Assembly (NCBI GenBank): GCA_949296855.1
Contig: CASFRN010000061.1
Location: 1 to 38,665, forward strand
From: an uncultured Bacteroides sp.
GTDB taxonomy: Bacteria > Bacteroidota > Bacteroidia > Bacteroidales > Bacteroidaceae
Direction of reading: 5' to 3'
Length of the DNA stretch: 38,665 nucleotides
Position numbers and translations under genes: made by a program. How positions within the stretch are numbered: position 1 is the stretch's first letter; every line of letters starts with the position of its first letter. A model generated the notes under the pieces. The model worked only from the letters and a program-made list of their open reading frames with translations, was not told the origin of the DNA and ran no database searches. This document shows, piece after piece, positions 6,844 through 15,242 of the stretch.

Positions 6844-9479
6844 TGTTCTTCAGAATCGAATAAATTCATTTGTCCGTTCTCGTCTTCGGGTGTTCCGGAT
6901 TCTTCCGTGTCGGGTGTTTCTTCGGGTTCGGGCATACGGGTAGGTTCCAGTTCGTTGATTTCCGCCACGGTGTAGGTGGTGAGTCGTTTCCCTTTCGCCT
7001 TATAACTCTTTACGCCTACGAAGTCGGACGCTTCTATGATGAGGGCTTCGCGGAAGGCATCGTGCCCGCCGAAGACTACTTGGATGCGCGGATACGTTTC
7101 CGCAGTAAGCAGTATGGGGCGGCTTGCTTTATTCTCGCCCAGGTAGTTCTGGCGTTTGGTAGTGGTCTCGAAGCAGAAGCGTTTCAGGTACGGGTAGTTT
7201 TGCTGGTCGGCATCGTAAAGCACGGCGGTCCATACCTGTTCAGGGTCGAACTTGCCGATGAAGCGGATGTCGGGGTCGTAATGGTTGTTCAGGTCGAAGT
7301 CGGAAGTGTAGAAGTCTCCGTCCGTATGTACGATGAGGATGCGGTCTTCGCTTTGGAATTCGCCCAAATATTCGCCTCGCCCGTCGTAGTTCAGGCGCAG
7401 CACGTCATGGTCGAACCACACTTTGCGTCCGCCCAAGGTGGAGCCTCCGCGTTGCTTCAGCCCTATCTTGTGCACCTCGTACTTGGTGAGCAGGTTGCCC
7501 ATCGACTGGCGTCCCTTGATGCCGATGCCGCTGAAGTCGCGTTCGAACACTAACTTCTTGATGCGCGGGTTGGGGCGCAGGGTTACTTTTACGGTTTCCG
7601 CCTCGCCGTTGGGGTTGGCGGTGAAATATACGATGCGTGAGCCGGGCGTGCCTTGCGTCACGTCGTATTCGCGGTCGCGTATCATCGAAGTCACGTTGAA
7701 ACGCTTGATGTAGTGGTATCCGTCTTTCCCGTCGCGGTAGATGACGTTGTATATCGTCCGTTTGTCGTTCTTCTTGAACACGTTGACATAGAGGATGTTC
7801 TTGCCTACGAAGAGCTTGTCTTGCACCCGCACGATTTTGTATTTCCCGTCGCGGTAGAAGACGATTACATCATCGATGTCCGAGCAGTTGCATACGAACT
7901 CGTCTTTCTTTAGCCCCGTGCCGATGAAGCCTTCCTCGCGGTTGATGTAGAGTTTTTCGTTGGCTTCCGCCACTTTGGTGGCTACAATGGTGTCGAAGTT
8001 GCGTATCTCGGTGCGGCGGGGGAAGCCGGCTCCGTATTTTTCCTTTAGGCGGCGGAACCAGTCGATGGTATAATCGGTGATGTGTGCCAGGTGGTTTTCG
8101 GTTTCTTCGATGTCGGCTTTCAGGCGCGCGATGTTCTCATCTGCCTTGTCCTTATTGAATTTCAGGATGCGTGCCATCTTGATTTCCATCAGCTTGAGGA
8201 TGTCTTCCTTGGTCACTTCGCGCACCATTTGGGGATAGAACGGAGTGAGCCGCTCATCAATGTGGGCGCAGGCGGCGTCCATGTTTTCGGCTTGTTCGAA
8301 CTCGCGGTCTTTGTAGATACGTTCTTCGATGAAGATGCGTTCCAGTGAGGCGAAGTGCAGGGTTTCGAGTGTCTCGTCGCGCTGGATTTCCAGTTCGCGG
8401 CGCAAGAGTCCGAGGGTATGTTCCACCGACTTGCGGAGCACCGTGCCTACGGAGAGGAAATGCGGTTTCTTGTCCTCGATGACACAGCAGTTGGGCGAAA
8501 TGTTCACTTCGCAATCCGTAAAGGCATAGAGGGCGTCGAGGGTCTTGTCCGATGAGGCTCCGGGTGCTAAGTGCACCAATATTTCTACTTTATCGGCGGT
8601 ATTGTCGTCCACCTTGCGCACCTTAATCTTTCCTTTCTCCACGGCTTTCAGGATGGAGTCGATGAGCGACGAGGTGGTCTTCCCGTAGGGGATTTCGCTG
8701 ATGCAGAGTGTCTTGTTGTCGAGCTTCGATATTTTTGCACGCACGCGCACCACGCCTCCGCGCTCTCCATCGTTGTAGCGCGATACGTCGACCGCCCCTC
8801 CGGTCTGGAAGTCGGGGTAGAGATGAAATTCTTCACCTTTCAGGCAAGCGATGGCTGCATCGCATAGCTCGTTGAAGTTGTGGGGCAGGATTTTCGACGA
8901 AAGCCCCACGGCAATGCCTTCCACGCCCTGTGCTAAAAGCAAAGGGAATTTCACGGGCAGGGTGACGGGTTCGCGGTTGCGTCCGTCGTAAGAGGCTTGC
9001 CATTCGGTGGTTTTGGGATTAAACACCACATCGAGCGCGAATTTCGAGAGCCTTGCCTCGATGTATCGGGGTGCGGCGGCATCGTCGCCCGTCAGGATGT
9101 TTCCCCAGTTCCCTTGGCAATCGATGAGCAAGTCTTTCTGGCCTAATTGCACTAACGCATCGCCGATGGATGCATCGCCATGCGGGTGGAACTGCATGGT
9201 ATGCCCCACGATGTTCGCCACCTTGTTGTAGCGTCCGTCGTCCAGCCGTTTCATGGCGTGCAAGATACGCCGTTGCACGGGTTTCAGCCCGTCGTTGATA
9301 TGGGGTACGGCACGCTCCAAAATGACGTACGAGGCATAGTCGAGAAACCAGTTTTGGTACATTCCGCTCAGCTGGTACTTCACCGCCTTGTCCGTGGGCG
9401 ATGCCGGCTTGTAGTTTGTCTCCGCTTCTTTTTCAGGTATATCCGTTGTTTCGTTGTTGTCTAAAATATCGTCGCTCAT
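6840..9479 (-). CDS. parC: DNA topoisomerase IV (gyrase-type) subunit A
   Basis: An 879-residue type IIA topoisomerase A subunit, which cuts and rejoins DNA to decatenate chromosomes with the B subunit. Motifs: KPVQRRILHAM (about 66-76), HPHGDASIGDAL (98-109) and AAAPRYIEARLS with catalytic Tyr139. A central coiled-coil/tower region and a C-terminal beta-pinwheel with diverged blades follow. At the position of the quinolone-interacting Ser (GyrA Ser83) there is Ala. The acidic C-terminal tail ends in GQMNLFDSEEQ; QMNLF resembles the sliding-clamp-binding QxxLF pentapeptide. Start at 9479, with a strong promoter at 9499-9529. First gene of an operon with DUF3316 and S41. ParC versus GyrA is judged from the divergent pinwheel and the usual Bacteroidales naming. 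Confidence 0.93.
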   Translation of the reverse strand: MSDDILDNNETTDIPEKEAETNYKPASPTDKAVKYQLSGMYQNWFLDYASYVILERAVPHINDGLKPVQRRILHAMKRLDDGRYNKVANIVGHTMQFHPHGDASIGDALVQLGQKDLLIDCQGNWGNILTGDDAAAPRYIEARLSKFALDVVFNPKTTEWQASYDGRNREPVTLPVKFPLLLAQGVEGIAVGLSSKILPHNFNELCDAAIACLKGEEFHLYPDFQTGGAVDVSRYNDGERGGVVRVRAKISKLDNKTLCISEIPYGKTTSSLIDSILKAVEKGKIKVRKVDDNTADKVEILVHLAPGASSDKTLDALYAFTDCEVNISPNCCVIEDKKPHFLSVGTVLRKSVEHTLGLLRRELEIQRDETLETLHFASLERIFIEERIYKDREFEQAENMDAACAHIDERLTPFYPQMVREVTKEDILKLMEIKMARILKFNKDKADENIARLKADIEETENHLAHITDYTIDWFRRLKEKYGAGFPRRTEIRNFDTIVATKVAEANEKLYINREEGFIGTGLKKDEFVCNCSDIDDVIVFYRDGKYKIVRVQDKLFVGKNILYVNVFKKNDKRTIYNVIYRDGKDGYHYIKRFNVTSMIRDREYDVTQGTPGSRIVYFTANPNGEAETVKVTLRPNPRIKKLVFERDFSGIGIKGRQSMGNLLTKYEVHKIGLKQRGGSTLGGRKVWFDHDVLRLNYDGRGEYLGEFQSEDRILIVHTDGDFYTSDFDLNNHYDPDIRFIGKFDPEQVWTAVLYDADQQNYPYLKRFCFETTTKRQNYLGENKASRPILLTAETYPRIQVVFGGHDAFREALIIEASDFVGVKSYKAKGKRLTTYTVAEINELEPTRMPEPEETPDTEESGTPEDENGQMNLFDSEEQ

Positions 9480-9498
9480 AATCGTTTTCTGCTTGATG

Positions 9499-9529
9499 CA
9501 AATGTACGGAGAATAATCGGAAAAAACAA
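9499..9529 (-). promoter_or_regulatory. promoter for topoisomerase IV A operon
   Basis: On the minus strand TTG (9527-9529), a 20-bp spacer and TACATTTG (9499-9506) match the Bacteroidetes consensus. The predicted start is near 9492, giving a very short leader before the ATG at 9479. The 313-bp divergent intergenic region (9480-9792) otherwise holds GC-rich sequence with a run of nine T and no gene I can support. Confidence 0.7.
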
Positions 9530-9758
9530 GAGTTCCCGGTTGGCTTCCTGCGGTTGGGCGAAAAGGGGCCGGTTACGCTTTTTTTTTTTGTCCGCGCTCC
9601 GGCTCTGCTTGGTCATAGTTGCATGGGTTGGGGTATATATATGCGCGGCACGGCGCATCTGTTTGCGCGCGCCGCCGGATATAGCTTGGTTTTCTCTTTT
9701 TTGCAGGCGAGTTTGCAAACATCGTGTCTCAATCTCCTTAAAACTCAAAAAATAATTG

Positions 9759-9766
9759 TATATTTG
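9759..9766 (+). promoter_or_regulatory. -7 box for the tsaB operon
   Basis: TATATTTG matches TAnnTTTG 26 bp before the tsaB ATG. The -33 region is weak (no TTG at the ideal spacing), but position and orientation suit the start of the long plus-strand run. Confidence 0.5.
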
Positions 9767-9792
9767 CACTCTCATAATTTAACTACAGATTT

Positions 9793-10482
9793 ATGTCGTG
9801 CATTTTACATATTGAGACATCCACAGAGGTCTGCTCGGTAGCCGTCAGTCAGGATGGAGCTTGCATTTATTCGAAAGAAGATTTTGAAGGCCCGTCGCAC
9901 GCCGTTGTGCTGGGTGTGTACGTAGACGAAGCTTTGTCTTTTATCAACAGCCATGCTATTCCGCTTGATGCCGTGGCGGTGAGTTGCGGCCCCGGTTCGT
10001 ATACGGGGCTTCGTATCGGGGTGTCGATGGCGAAAGGGGTGTGCTACGGGATGGGCGTGCCGCTTATCGGGCTTCCTACGCTTGAAGTGATGTGTGTGCC
10101 GATACTGCTCCGCGAGGAGTTGCCCGGCGACGCTTTGCTTTGCCCGATGATTGACGCACGCCGGATGGAAGTCTATGCTGCTGTTTACGACCGTGCCTTG
10201 CGGGTGCAACGCCCCATCAGCGCCGATGTCATCGATGAGGGTTCGTATGCCGGATTCTTGGCGGAGCACCCTGTTTATTTCTTCGGGAACGGTTCGGGGA
10301 AATGCAGGGAAAAGATTACCCATCCCAACGCCCGTTTCATCGAAGGCATCCATCCTCTTGCCAAATGGATGTTTCCCTTGGCGGAAAAAGCCGTGGCGAG
10401 GGAAGAATTTAAGGACGTGGCTTATTTCGAGCCTTTCTATCTGAAAGAATTTGTGGCTTCAAAACCTAAGAAATTATTATAA
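9793..10482 (+). CDS. tsaB: tRNA threonylcarbamoyladenosine biosynthesis protein TsaB
   Basis: A 229-residue ASKHA-fold protein, the non-catalytic partner of TsaD in making the t6A modification at A37 of ANN-decoding tRNAs. The N-terminal LHIETSTEVCSVAV and the conserved VSCGPGSYTGLRIG (about 63-76) followed by AKGVCYGMGVPL are diagnostic, as is PMIDARRMEVYAAVYD. Length is typical. It starts at the ATG 26 bp after a TATATTTG box and leads a run in which DUF4290, murA and rimM follow with 5-7 bp gaps. Cytoplasmic. Confidence 0.95.
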   Translation: MSCILHIETSTEVCSVAVSQDGACIYSKEDFEGPSHAVVLGVYVDEALSFINSHAIPLDAVAVSCGPGSYTGLRIGVSMAKGVCYGMGVPLIGLPTLEVMCVPILLREELPGDALLCPMIDARRMEVYAAVYDRALRVQRPISADVIDEGSYAGFLAEHPVYFFGNGSGKCREKITHPNARFIEGIHPLAKWMFPLAEKAVAREEFKDVAYFEPFYLKEFVASKPKKLL

Positions 10483-10489
10483 AAAGGAT

Positions 10490-11116
10490 ATGGAATATAA
10501 TACCCAACAACGGAGATTGCCGCTTCCCGAATACGGGCGGAGCGTGCAGAACATGGTAGATTATGCTTTGACAATAGAAGACCGGGGCGAACGCCAGCGT
10601 TGCGCCAATACGATAGTGGGCATTATGGGGAATATGTTCCCCAACCTGCGCGACGCGAGCGACAACAACCATAAATTGTGGGACCATCTTGCCATTATGG
10701 CCGATTTCAAGCTGGACATCGATTACCCGGTGGAAGTGGTGAAGAAAGAGAGCCTTGAAATCAAGCCCGACCGCATCCCGTACTCGCAGCACAACATCCG
10801 CTACCGGCATTACGGACGCTATATGCAGGAACTGATCCGCATCGCTTCGGGCTATCCGGAGGATGACGGGCGGAAGATGCGTCTTCTGAACCTGATAGCC
10901 AATCACCTGAAGAAGGACTACCAGAACTGGAATAACAAGGACGGGATAGAGAACCAGAAAGTGCTGGACGACTTGTATGAGCTTTCGGGCGGGAAAATCA
11001 GGTTAGACCTCAGCGATGTGCGCTTGGCCGAGCAGCGCTTCATGCCGCGCCGCCGCCAGATGAACAACAATAACCACAACCAGCAGAAAAGGAAGTATCA
11101 AGACTCTAACCGGTAA
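10490..11116 (+). CDS. DUF4290 family protein
   Basis: A 208-residue soluble protein of a Bacteroidetes-restricted family of unknown function. It begins MEYNTQQRRLPLPEYGR, the family-typical N-terminus (a first-strand motif ending LPEYGR), then MVDYALTIEDRGERQRCANT and a helical body. The C-terminal about 25 residues are basic and Asn/Gln-rich (MPRRRQMNNNNHNQ...), likely disordered and possibly RNA-binding by composition only. The ATG at 10490 is chosen over 10451 because it avoids overlap with tsaB and matches the family start. It sits 7 bp after tsaB and 6 bp before murA, a conserved order in Bacteroidales. Confidence 0.88.
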   Translation: MEYNTQQRRLPLPEYGRSVQNMVDYALTIEDRGERQRCANTIVGIMGNMFPNLRDASDNNHKLWDHLAIMADFKLDIDYPVEVVKKESLEIKPDRIPYSQHNIRYRHYGRYMQELIRIASGYPEDDGRKMRLLNLIANHLKKDYQNWNNKDGIENQKVLDDLYELSGGKIRLDLSDVRLAEQRFMPRRRQMNNNNHNQQKRKYQDSNR

Positions 11117-11122
11117 GGCTAT

Positions 11123-12430
11123 ATGGCATCGTTTGTAATAGAGGGAGGGCACAAACTGCACGGCGAAATCGTCCCGCAGGGGGCGAAGAACGAAGTGCTG
11201 GAGGTGATTTGCGCTACGTTGCTGACCGATGAAGAGGTGGTTATCAGCAACATCCCGAACATCTTGGATGTGAACAACCTCATCCAGTTGCTCCGCGATA
11301 TGGGCGTGAAGGTGGAGAAGAAAGGCATGGATACGTATGCGTTTCGTGCCGATGCCATCGACTTCGGTTACTTGGAGGGTGATGAATTCCTTGCCCGATG
11401 CTCCCGCTTGCGCGGGTCGGTCATGCTTATTGGCCCGTTAGTAGCCCGATTCGGGAAAGCTATGATAGCCAAGCCCGGAGGAGACAAAATCGGGCGGCGC
11501 AGGCTGGACACGCACTTCTTAGGCATCCAGAAGTTAGGCGCTACGTTCCAGTACGATAGCCTGAAGGGGGTGTTCCGCATCTCTGCGGAGCATTTGAAAG
11601 GCACTTACATGCTGCTGGACGAGGCATCGGTCACGGGTACGGCAAATATTCTGATGACCGCCGTACTTGCCGAAGGAAAGACCACCATTTACAATGCCGC
11701 GTGCGAGCCTTACATCCAGCAACTTTGCCGGATGCTGAACAGCATGGGGGCGCATATCGAAGGCATCGCCTCGAATCTCCTGACCATTGAGGGTGTAAAA
11801 AGCCTGAAAGGATGCGCACACCGTGTGTTGCCCGACATGATTGAAGCGGGAAGCTTCATCGGCATGGCGGCTATGACGGGAAGTGAAATCACGATTAAGG
11901 ACGTGTCTTACCAGAACTTAGGCATCATCCCCGATAGTTTCCGTCGGTTGGGCATCCGTCTGGAACAGCACGGAGACGATATTTTCATTCCCCAGCAAGA
12001 GCATTACGAAATCGAGTCGTTCATTGACGGTTCGATTATGACCATAGCCGATGCGCCTTGGCCAGGGCTGACCCCCGACTTATTGAGCGTGATGCTGGTC
12101 GTTGCCACCCAAGCCAAAGGAAGTGTCCTGATTCACCAGAAGATGTTCGAAAGCCGCCTGTTCTTTGTAGACAAGCTGATTGATATGGGCGCACAAATCA
12201 TCCTTTGCGACCCGCACCGTGCGGTAGTTATCGGGCACGACCGCACCTTCCGCCTGCGTGGAGGAAATATGACCTCGCCCGATATCCGTGCAGGAATCGC
12301 CCTGCTGATAGCCGCACTCGACGCGGAAGGCATCAGCCGCATCCATAACATCGAGCAGATAGACCGCGGATACCAATATATCGAACAACGCCTATCGGCA
12401 TTAGGCGCACGTATCACCCGTATTGAATAA
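11123..12430 (+). CDS. murA: UDP-N-acetylglucosamine 1-carboxyvinyltransferase (MurA), Asp-type active site
   Basis: A 435-residue enzyme that transfers enolpyruvate from PEP to UDP-GlcNAc, the first committed step of peptidoglycan synthesis, in the cytoplasm. It has the EPSP-synthase-like double domain with [17 protein letters not shown] at the N-terminus and [19 protein letters not shown] leading to the active-site loop. In that loop the usual PGGCxIG reads PGGDKIG: Asp121 (codon 11483-11485) replaces the Cys that fosfomycin alkylates in most bacteria. Cys-to-Asp MurA enzymes are known to be active and fosfomycin-insensitive, so intrinsic resistance is predicted. Downstream [17 protein letters not shown] is the conserved Arg region. 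Tightly packed between DUF4290 and rimM. Confidence 0.95.
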   Translation: MASFVIEGGHKLHGEIVPQGAKNEVLEVICATLLTDEEVVISNIPNILDVNNLIQLLRDMGVKVEKKGMDTYAFRADAIDFGYLEGDEFLARCSRLRGSVMLIGPLVARFGKAMIAKPGGDKIGRRRLDTHFLGIQKLGATFQYDSLKGVFRISAEHLKGTYMLLDEASVTGTANILMTAVLAEGKTTIYNAACEPYIQQLCRMLNSMGAHIEGIASNLLTIEGVKSLKGCAHRVLPDMIEAGSFIGMAAMTGSEITIKDVSYQNLGIIPDSFRRLGIRLEQHGDDIFIPQQEHYEIESFIDGSIMTIADAPWPGLTPDLLSVMLVVATQAKGSVLIHQKMFESRLFFVDKLIDMGAQIILCDPHRAVVIGHDRTFRLRGGNMTSPDIRAGIALLIAALDAEGISRIHNIEQIDRGYQYIEQRLSALGARITRIE

Positions 12431-12435
12431 GGCGT

Positions 12436-12951
12436 ATGATAAGAAAGGAAGAAGTTTTTAAAATCGGTGTCATCAACAAGCCGCACGGAGTAAAAGGCGA
12501 AGTGTCTTTCACCTTTACCGATGACATATTCGACCGTGTGGATTGCGATTACCTTATCTTATTGATGGACGGCATCTTAGTGCCTTTCTTCATGGAGGAA
12601 TACCGTTTCCGCTCCGACAATATGGCATTGGTGAAATTCGAGGACATCGACACCGCCGAACAAGCGCGGAAGTTTACCAATGTAGAAGTGTATTTCCCTA
12701 AGAAATTCATGGACGAGCAAGAAGATGTGACTTCATGGAATTTCTTTATCGGCTTCCGGGTAGAAGATGTGCATCATGGCTATTTAGGCGAGATAACCGA
12801 TGTGGACGATACAACGATAAACGTTCTTTTCTCTATTGAGAAAGACGGAGAAGAGCTTTTATTGCCCGCCCACGAGGAATTTATCATCGACTTAGACCGG
12901 GAAAAGAAGGTGATGAAAGTCGATGTGCCCGACGGATTGATTGAATCCTAA
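12436..12951 (+). CDS. rimM: ribosome maturation factor RimM
   Basis: A 171-residue 30S assembly factor that binds S19 and helps 16S rRNA 3'-domain maturation. The N-terminal domain opens [16 protein letters not shown], the standard RimM signature. The PRC-barrel domain contains [20 protein letters not shown] and ends [18 protein letters not shown]...VDVPDGL, matching the family end (lPav..fi..vd...k.i.v.lpegL). Length is normal. Five bp after murA and 15 bp before the M23 peptidase, so part of the same operon. Confidence 0.95.
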   Translation: MIRKEEVFKIGVINKPHGVKGEVSFTFTDDIFDRVDCDYLILLMDGILVPFFMEEYRFRSDNMALVKFEDIDTAEQARKFTNVEVYFPKKFMDEQEDVTSWNFFIGFRVEDVHHGYLGEITDVDDTTINVLFSIEKDGEELLLPAHEEFIIDLDREKKVMKVDVPDGLIES

Positions 12952-12966
12952 TATATATAATAAGGT

Positions 12967-13821
12967 ATGAAGAAAGCACGTAAAGCGTTTTGGCATAACA
13001 TCCGGTTCAAGTATAAGTTGAGCATTGTCAACGAGAATACCTTGGAAGAAGTGGTAGGCATCCATGTCTCCAAGCTGAACGGCTTGTCGGTCTTGCTGGT
13101 TTTTTGCGTTGTGATTTTCTTCATCGCTTCCCTTATCATCGTGTTTACCCCTTTACGCAATTACCTGCCCGGTTATATGAATAGCGAAGTGCGTGCCCAA
13201 GTGGTGGCAAATGCCTTGCGTGCCGATTCCCTGCAAGCCGCGCTCAACCGTCAGAACCGGTATGTGATGAATATCCGCGATATATTGAGCGGGCAGGTGA
13301 AGGCAGATACAGTGCAGTCTATCGACTCGCTGACCGACTTAAGGGAAGAAGAACTGATGGCTCGCTCACAAGAAGAAGACGAGTTCGTGAGGCGATACGA
13401 AGCCCGCGAACGGTATAACCTGACCGCCATAACGGAAGCGGAAGATGCCGCAGGGTTCATCTTCTACCGCCCGGTACGGGGCGTAATGTCTGCTAACTTC
13501 AATCCGGACAACCGGCATTTTGGAGTGGATTTGACCGCAAGCCCGAATGAAACCATTTTATCCGTATTGGACGGTACGGTCATCTTTGCCGGATACACTC
13601 CCGGCTGGGGATACGTGCTCCAGATACAACATCCGCAAAACTTCATCTCGGTGTATAAACATTGCAATTCATTGATGAAGCGCGAAGGAGATAAAGTAAA
13701 AGGAGGAGAAGGCATTGCCTTAGTGGGTGATGCGATAGATAAGGACGACAAGCCTCATCTCCATTTCGAGTTGTGGCACAAAGGGAATCCGGTCAATCCG
13801 GAGCAATATGTGGTATTCTAA
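12967..13821 (+). CDS. M23 family metallopeptidase, membrane-anchored
   Basis: A 284-residue inner-membrane protein with a cytoplasmic basic N-terminus, one membrane segment (about 39-61), a coiled-coil-like periplasmic stalk (about 72-150) and a C-terminal LytM/peptidase M23 domain. All zinc ligands of an active enzyme are present: His184 and Asp188 (HFGVD) and His266 in HLHFE, with His264 and His232 as supporting histidines. It probably cleaves peptidoglycan cross-bridges or acts in division or morphogenesis. It follows murA and rimM, so cell-wall synthesis and hydrolysis genes share a transcript. The gap after it is filled by a palindromic element. Confidence 0.92.
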   Translation: MKKARKAFWHNIRFKYKLSIVNENTLEEVVGIHVSKLNGLSVLLVFCVVIFFIASLIIVFTPLRNYLPGYMNSEVRAQVVANALRADSLQAALNRQNRYVMNIRDILSGQVKADTVQSIDSLTDLREEELMARSQEEDEFVRRYEARERYNLTAITEAEDAAGFIFYRPVRGVMSANFNPDNRHFGVDLTASPNETILSVLDGTVIFAGYTPGWGYVLQIQHPQNFISVYKHCNSLMKREGDKVKGGEGIALVGDAIDKDDKPHLHFELWHKGNPVNPEQYVVF

Positions 13822-13852
13822 GTGAAGAATGAAAAATATGTTGATAAATAAA

Positions 13853-13932
13853 TTTCACCACAAAGGACACAGAGTACCACAAAGGAAATAAAATAAAAAA
13901 CTCCGTGTGCCTCTGTGCTCTCTGTGGTGAGG
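13853..13932. repeat. ACACAGAG-related inverted repeat upstream of dxr
   Basis: The left arm, TTTCACCACAAAGGACACAG and onward (13853-13886), and the right arm, GTGCCTCTGTGCTCTCTGTG and onward (about 13907-13932), are imperfect inverted copies around an AT-rich centre. The CACAGAG/CTCTGTG units relate it to the elements at 5770-5905 and 6756-6822. It ends 18 bp before the dxr ATG and could form a leader hairpin in the operon transcript. Confidence 0.75.
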
Positions 13933-13950
13933 CTCAAAATAAAAAAGCTT

Positions 13951-15108
13951 ATGAAAAGGCAAATAGCAATATTAGGTTCTACAGGCTCTATCGGGACACA
14001 AGCCTTGCAAGTCATCAAGGAGCATCCCGACCTGTACGAAGTGTATGCCCTTACGGCAAATAATAAGGCGGACTTACTTGCCCGGCAAGCACGCGAGTTC
14101 ATGCCCGAAGCCGTAGTTATAGCCAATGAAGATAAATATGCGGCACTGAAAGAAGCCCTTTCCGACCTGCCTATTAAGGTTTATGCGGGAAAAGACGCTT
14201 TGGCTCAGATTGTAGAGTCAAAACCGATTGATATTGTATTGACCGCCATGGTGGGCTATGCGGGATTGCTTCCTACAATGAATGCCATCCGTGCAGGGAA
14301 AGCCATTGCCCTTGCCAATAAGGAAACAATGGTCGTAGCTGGCGAGATTATCAATGCTTTGGCACAAGAATATCACGCCCCTATCCTTCCGGTAGACTCG
14401 GAACATTCGGCTATCTTCCAATGCTTAGAGGTGAACAATCCCGTATCGAAAGTGATTCTTACCGCTTCGGGAGGCCCGTTCCGCACTTACACCATAGACC
14501 AGCTCCGCACGGTGACCAAGGCGCAGGCATTGCATCACCCCAACTGGCACATGGGAGCAAAAATCACCATTGACTCGGCTTCGATGATGAACAAGGGATT
14601 CGAGGTCATCGAAGCCAAATGGCTCTTCGGGGTACGTCCCGACCAAATCGAGGTCGTAGTACATCCCCAGTCGGTCATTCATTCCATGGTGGAATTCGAA
14701 GACGGAGCGGTAAAAGCCCAATTAGGTGTGCCCGATATGCGTCTTCCTATCCAGTATGCCTTCTCTTATCCCAAGCGGGTATCCCTTTCGGGAGAGCGGT
14801 TGGACTTTGCAAAATACAATACCCTGACCTTCGAGAAGCCCGATACGGAACGTTTCCGCAATTTGGCTTTGGCATACGAAGCCTTGCATCAAGGCGGGAA
14901 TATGCCTTGCATCGTAAATGCAGCTAATGAGGTGGTCGTAGCCGCATTCTTAGAAGACAAGATTTCCTTCCTCGGCATGAGTGAGGTAATAGAGAAGACC
15001 ATGGGACGGGTATCGTTCATCCAACGTCCGAGATATGAAGATTATGTAGCGACCGATGCCGAGACCCGCCGCATCGCCGCGGAATTAGTGATAAATACAA
15101 GGTACTAA
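13951..15108 (+). CDS. dxr: 1-deoxy-D-xylulose 5-phosphate reductoisomerase
   Basis: A 385-residue enzyme of the MEP isoprenoid pathway, converting DXP to MEP with NADPH and a divalent metal. Visible: the NADPH-binding ILGSTGSIGTQAL at the N-terminus, ALANKETMVVAG, the metal/substrate region PVDSEHSAIFQCL, TASGGPFR and HPNWHMGAKITIDSASMMNK. The ATG at 13951 is used because the open frame upstream (from 13915) runs through the palindromic element and the Rossmann motif should begin within a few residues. Full length. Separated from the M23 gene by a palindromic element and from rseP by another. Confidence 0.96.
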   Translation: MKRQIAILGSTGSIGTQALQVIKEHPDLYEVYALTANNKADLLARQAREFMPEAVVIANEDKYAALKEALSDLPIKVYAGKDALAQIVESKPIDIVLTAMVGYAGLLPTMNAIRAGKAIALANKETMVVAGEIINALAQEYHAPILPVDSEHSAIFQCLEVNNPVSKVILTASGGPFRTYTIDQLRTVTKAQALHHPNWHMGAKITIDSASMMNKGFEVIEAKWLFGVRPDQIEVVVHPQSVIHSMVEFEDGAVKAQLGVPDMRLPIQYAFSYPKRVSLSGERLDFAKYNTLTFEKPDTERFRNLALAYEALHQGGNMPCIVNAANEVVVAAFLEDKISFLGMSEVIEKTMGRVSFIQRPRYEDYVATDAETRRIAAELVINTRY

Positions 15109-15124
15109 TTGACATAAATTTTAA

Positions 15125-15203
15125 TGTCATCCTGAACGCAATGAAGGATTTCGTGTACATACACGTAGATGCACCGAGATTCTTCACTACGTTCAGAATG
15201 ACA
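15125..15203. repeat. GTCATNCTGAACG inverted repeat between dxr and rseP
   Basis: Arms of 25 bp (TGTCATCCTGAACGCAATGA... at 15125-15149 and ...ACGTTCAGAATGACA at 15179-15203) match at 21 of 25 positions. An inner small palindrome CGTGTACATACACG lies in the loop. Similar GTCATTCTGAACG...GAAGAAT repeats are widespread in Bacteroidales genomes. It could form a stem-loop in the operon mRNA or act as an attenuator. Confidence 0.8.
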
Positions 15204-15242
15204 ATAGAGTATAAATATTAATTAAAAACAAACAGTTATAGA

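Noticed and set aside
4800-9464. Many long open frames on the plus strand opposite the minus-strand operon
   Set aside because: They are shadows in GC-rich coding DNA; the minus-strand frames show clear family motifs and coupled starts and stops.
9476-9775. 99-residue minus-strand ORF upstream of the topoisomerase gene
   Set aside because: It covers both divergent promoters, has no family motif and shows low-complexity composition.
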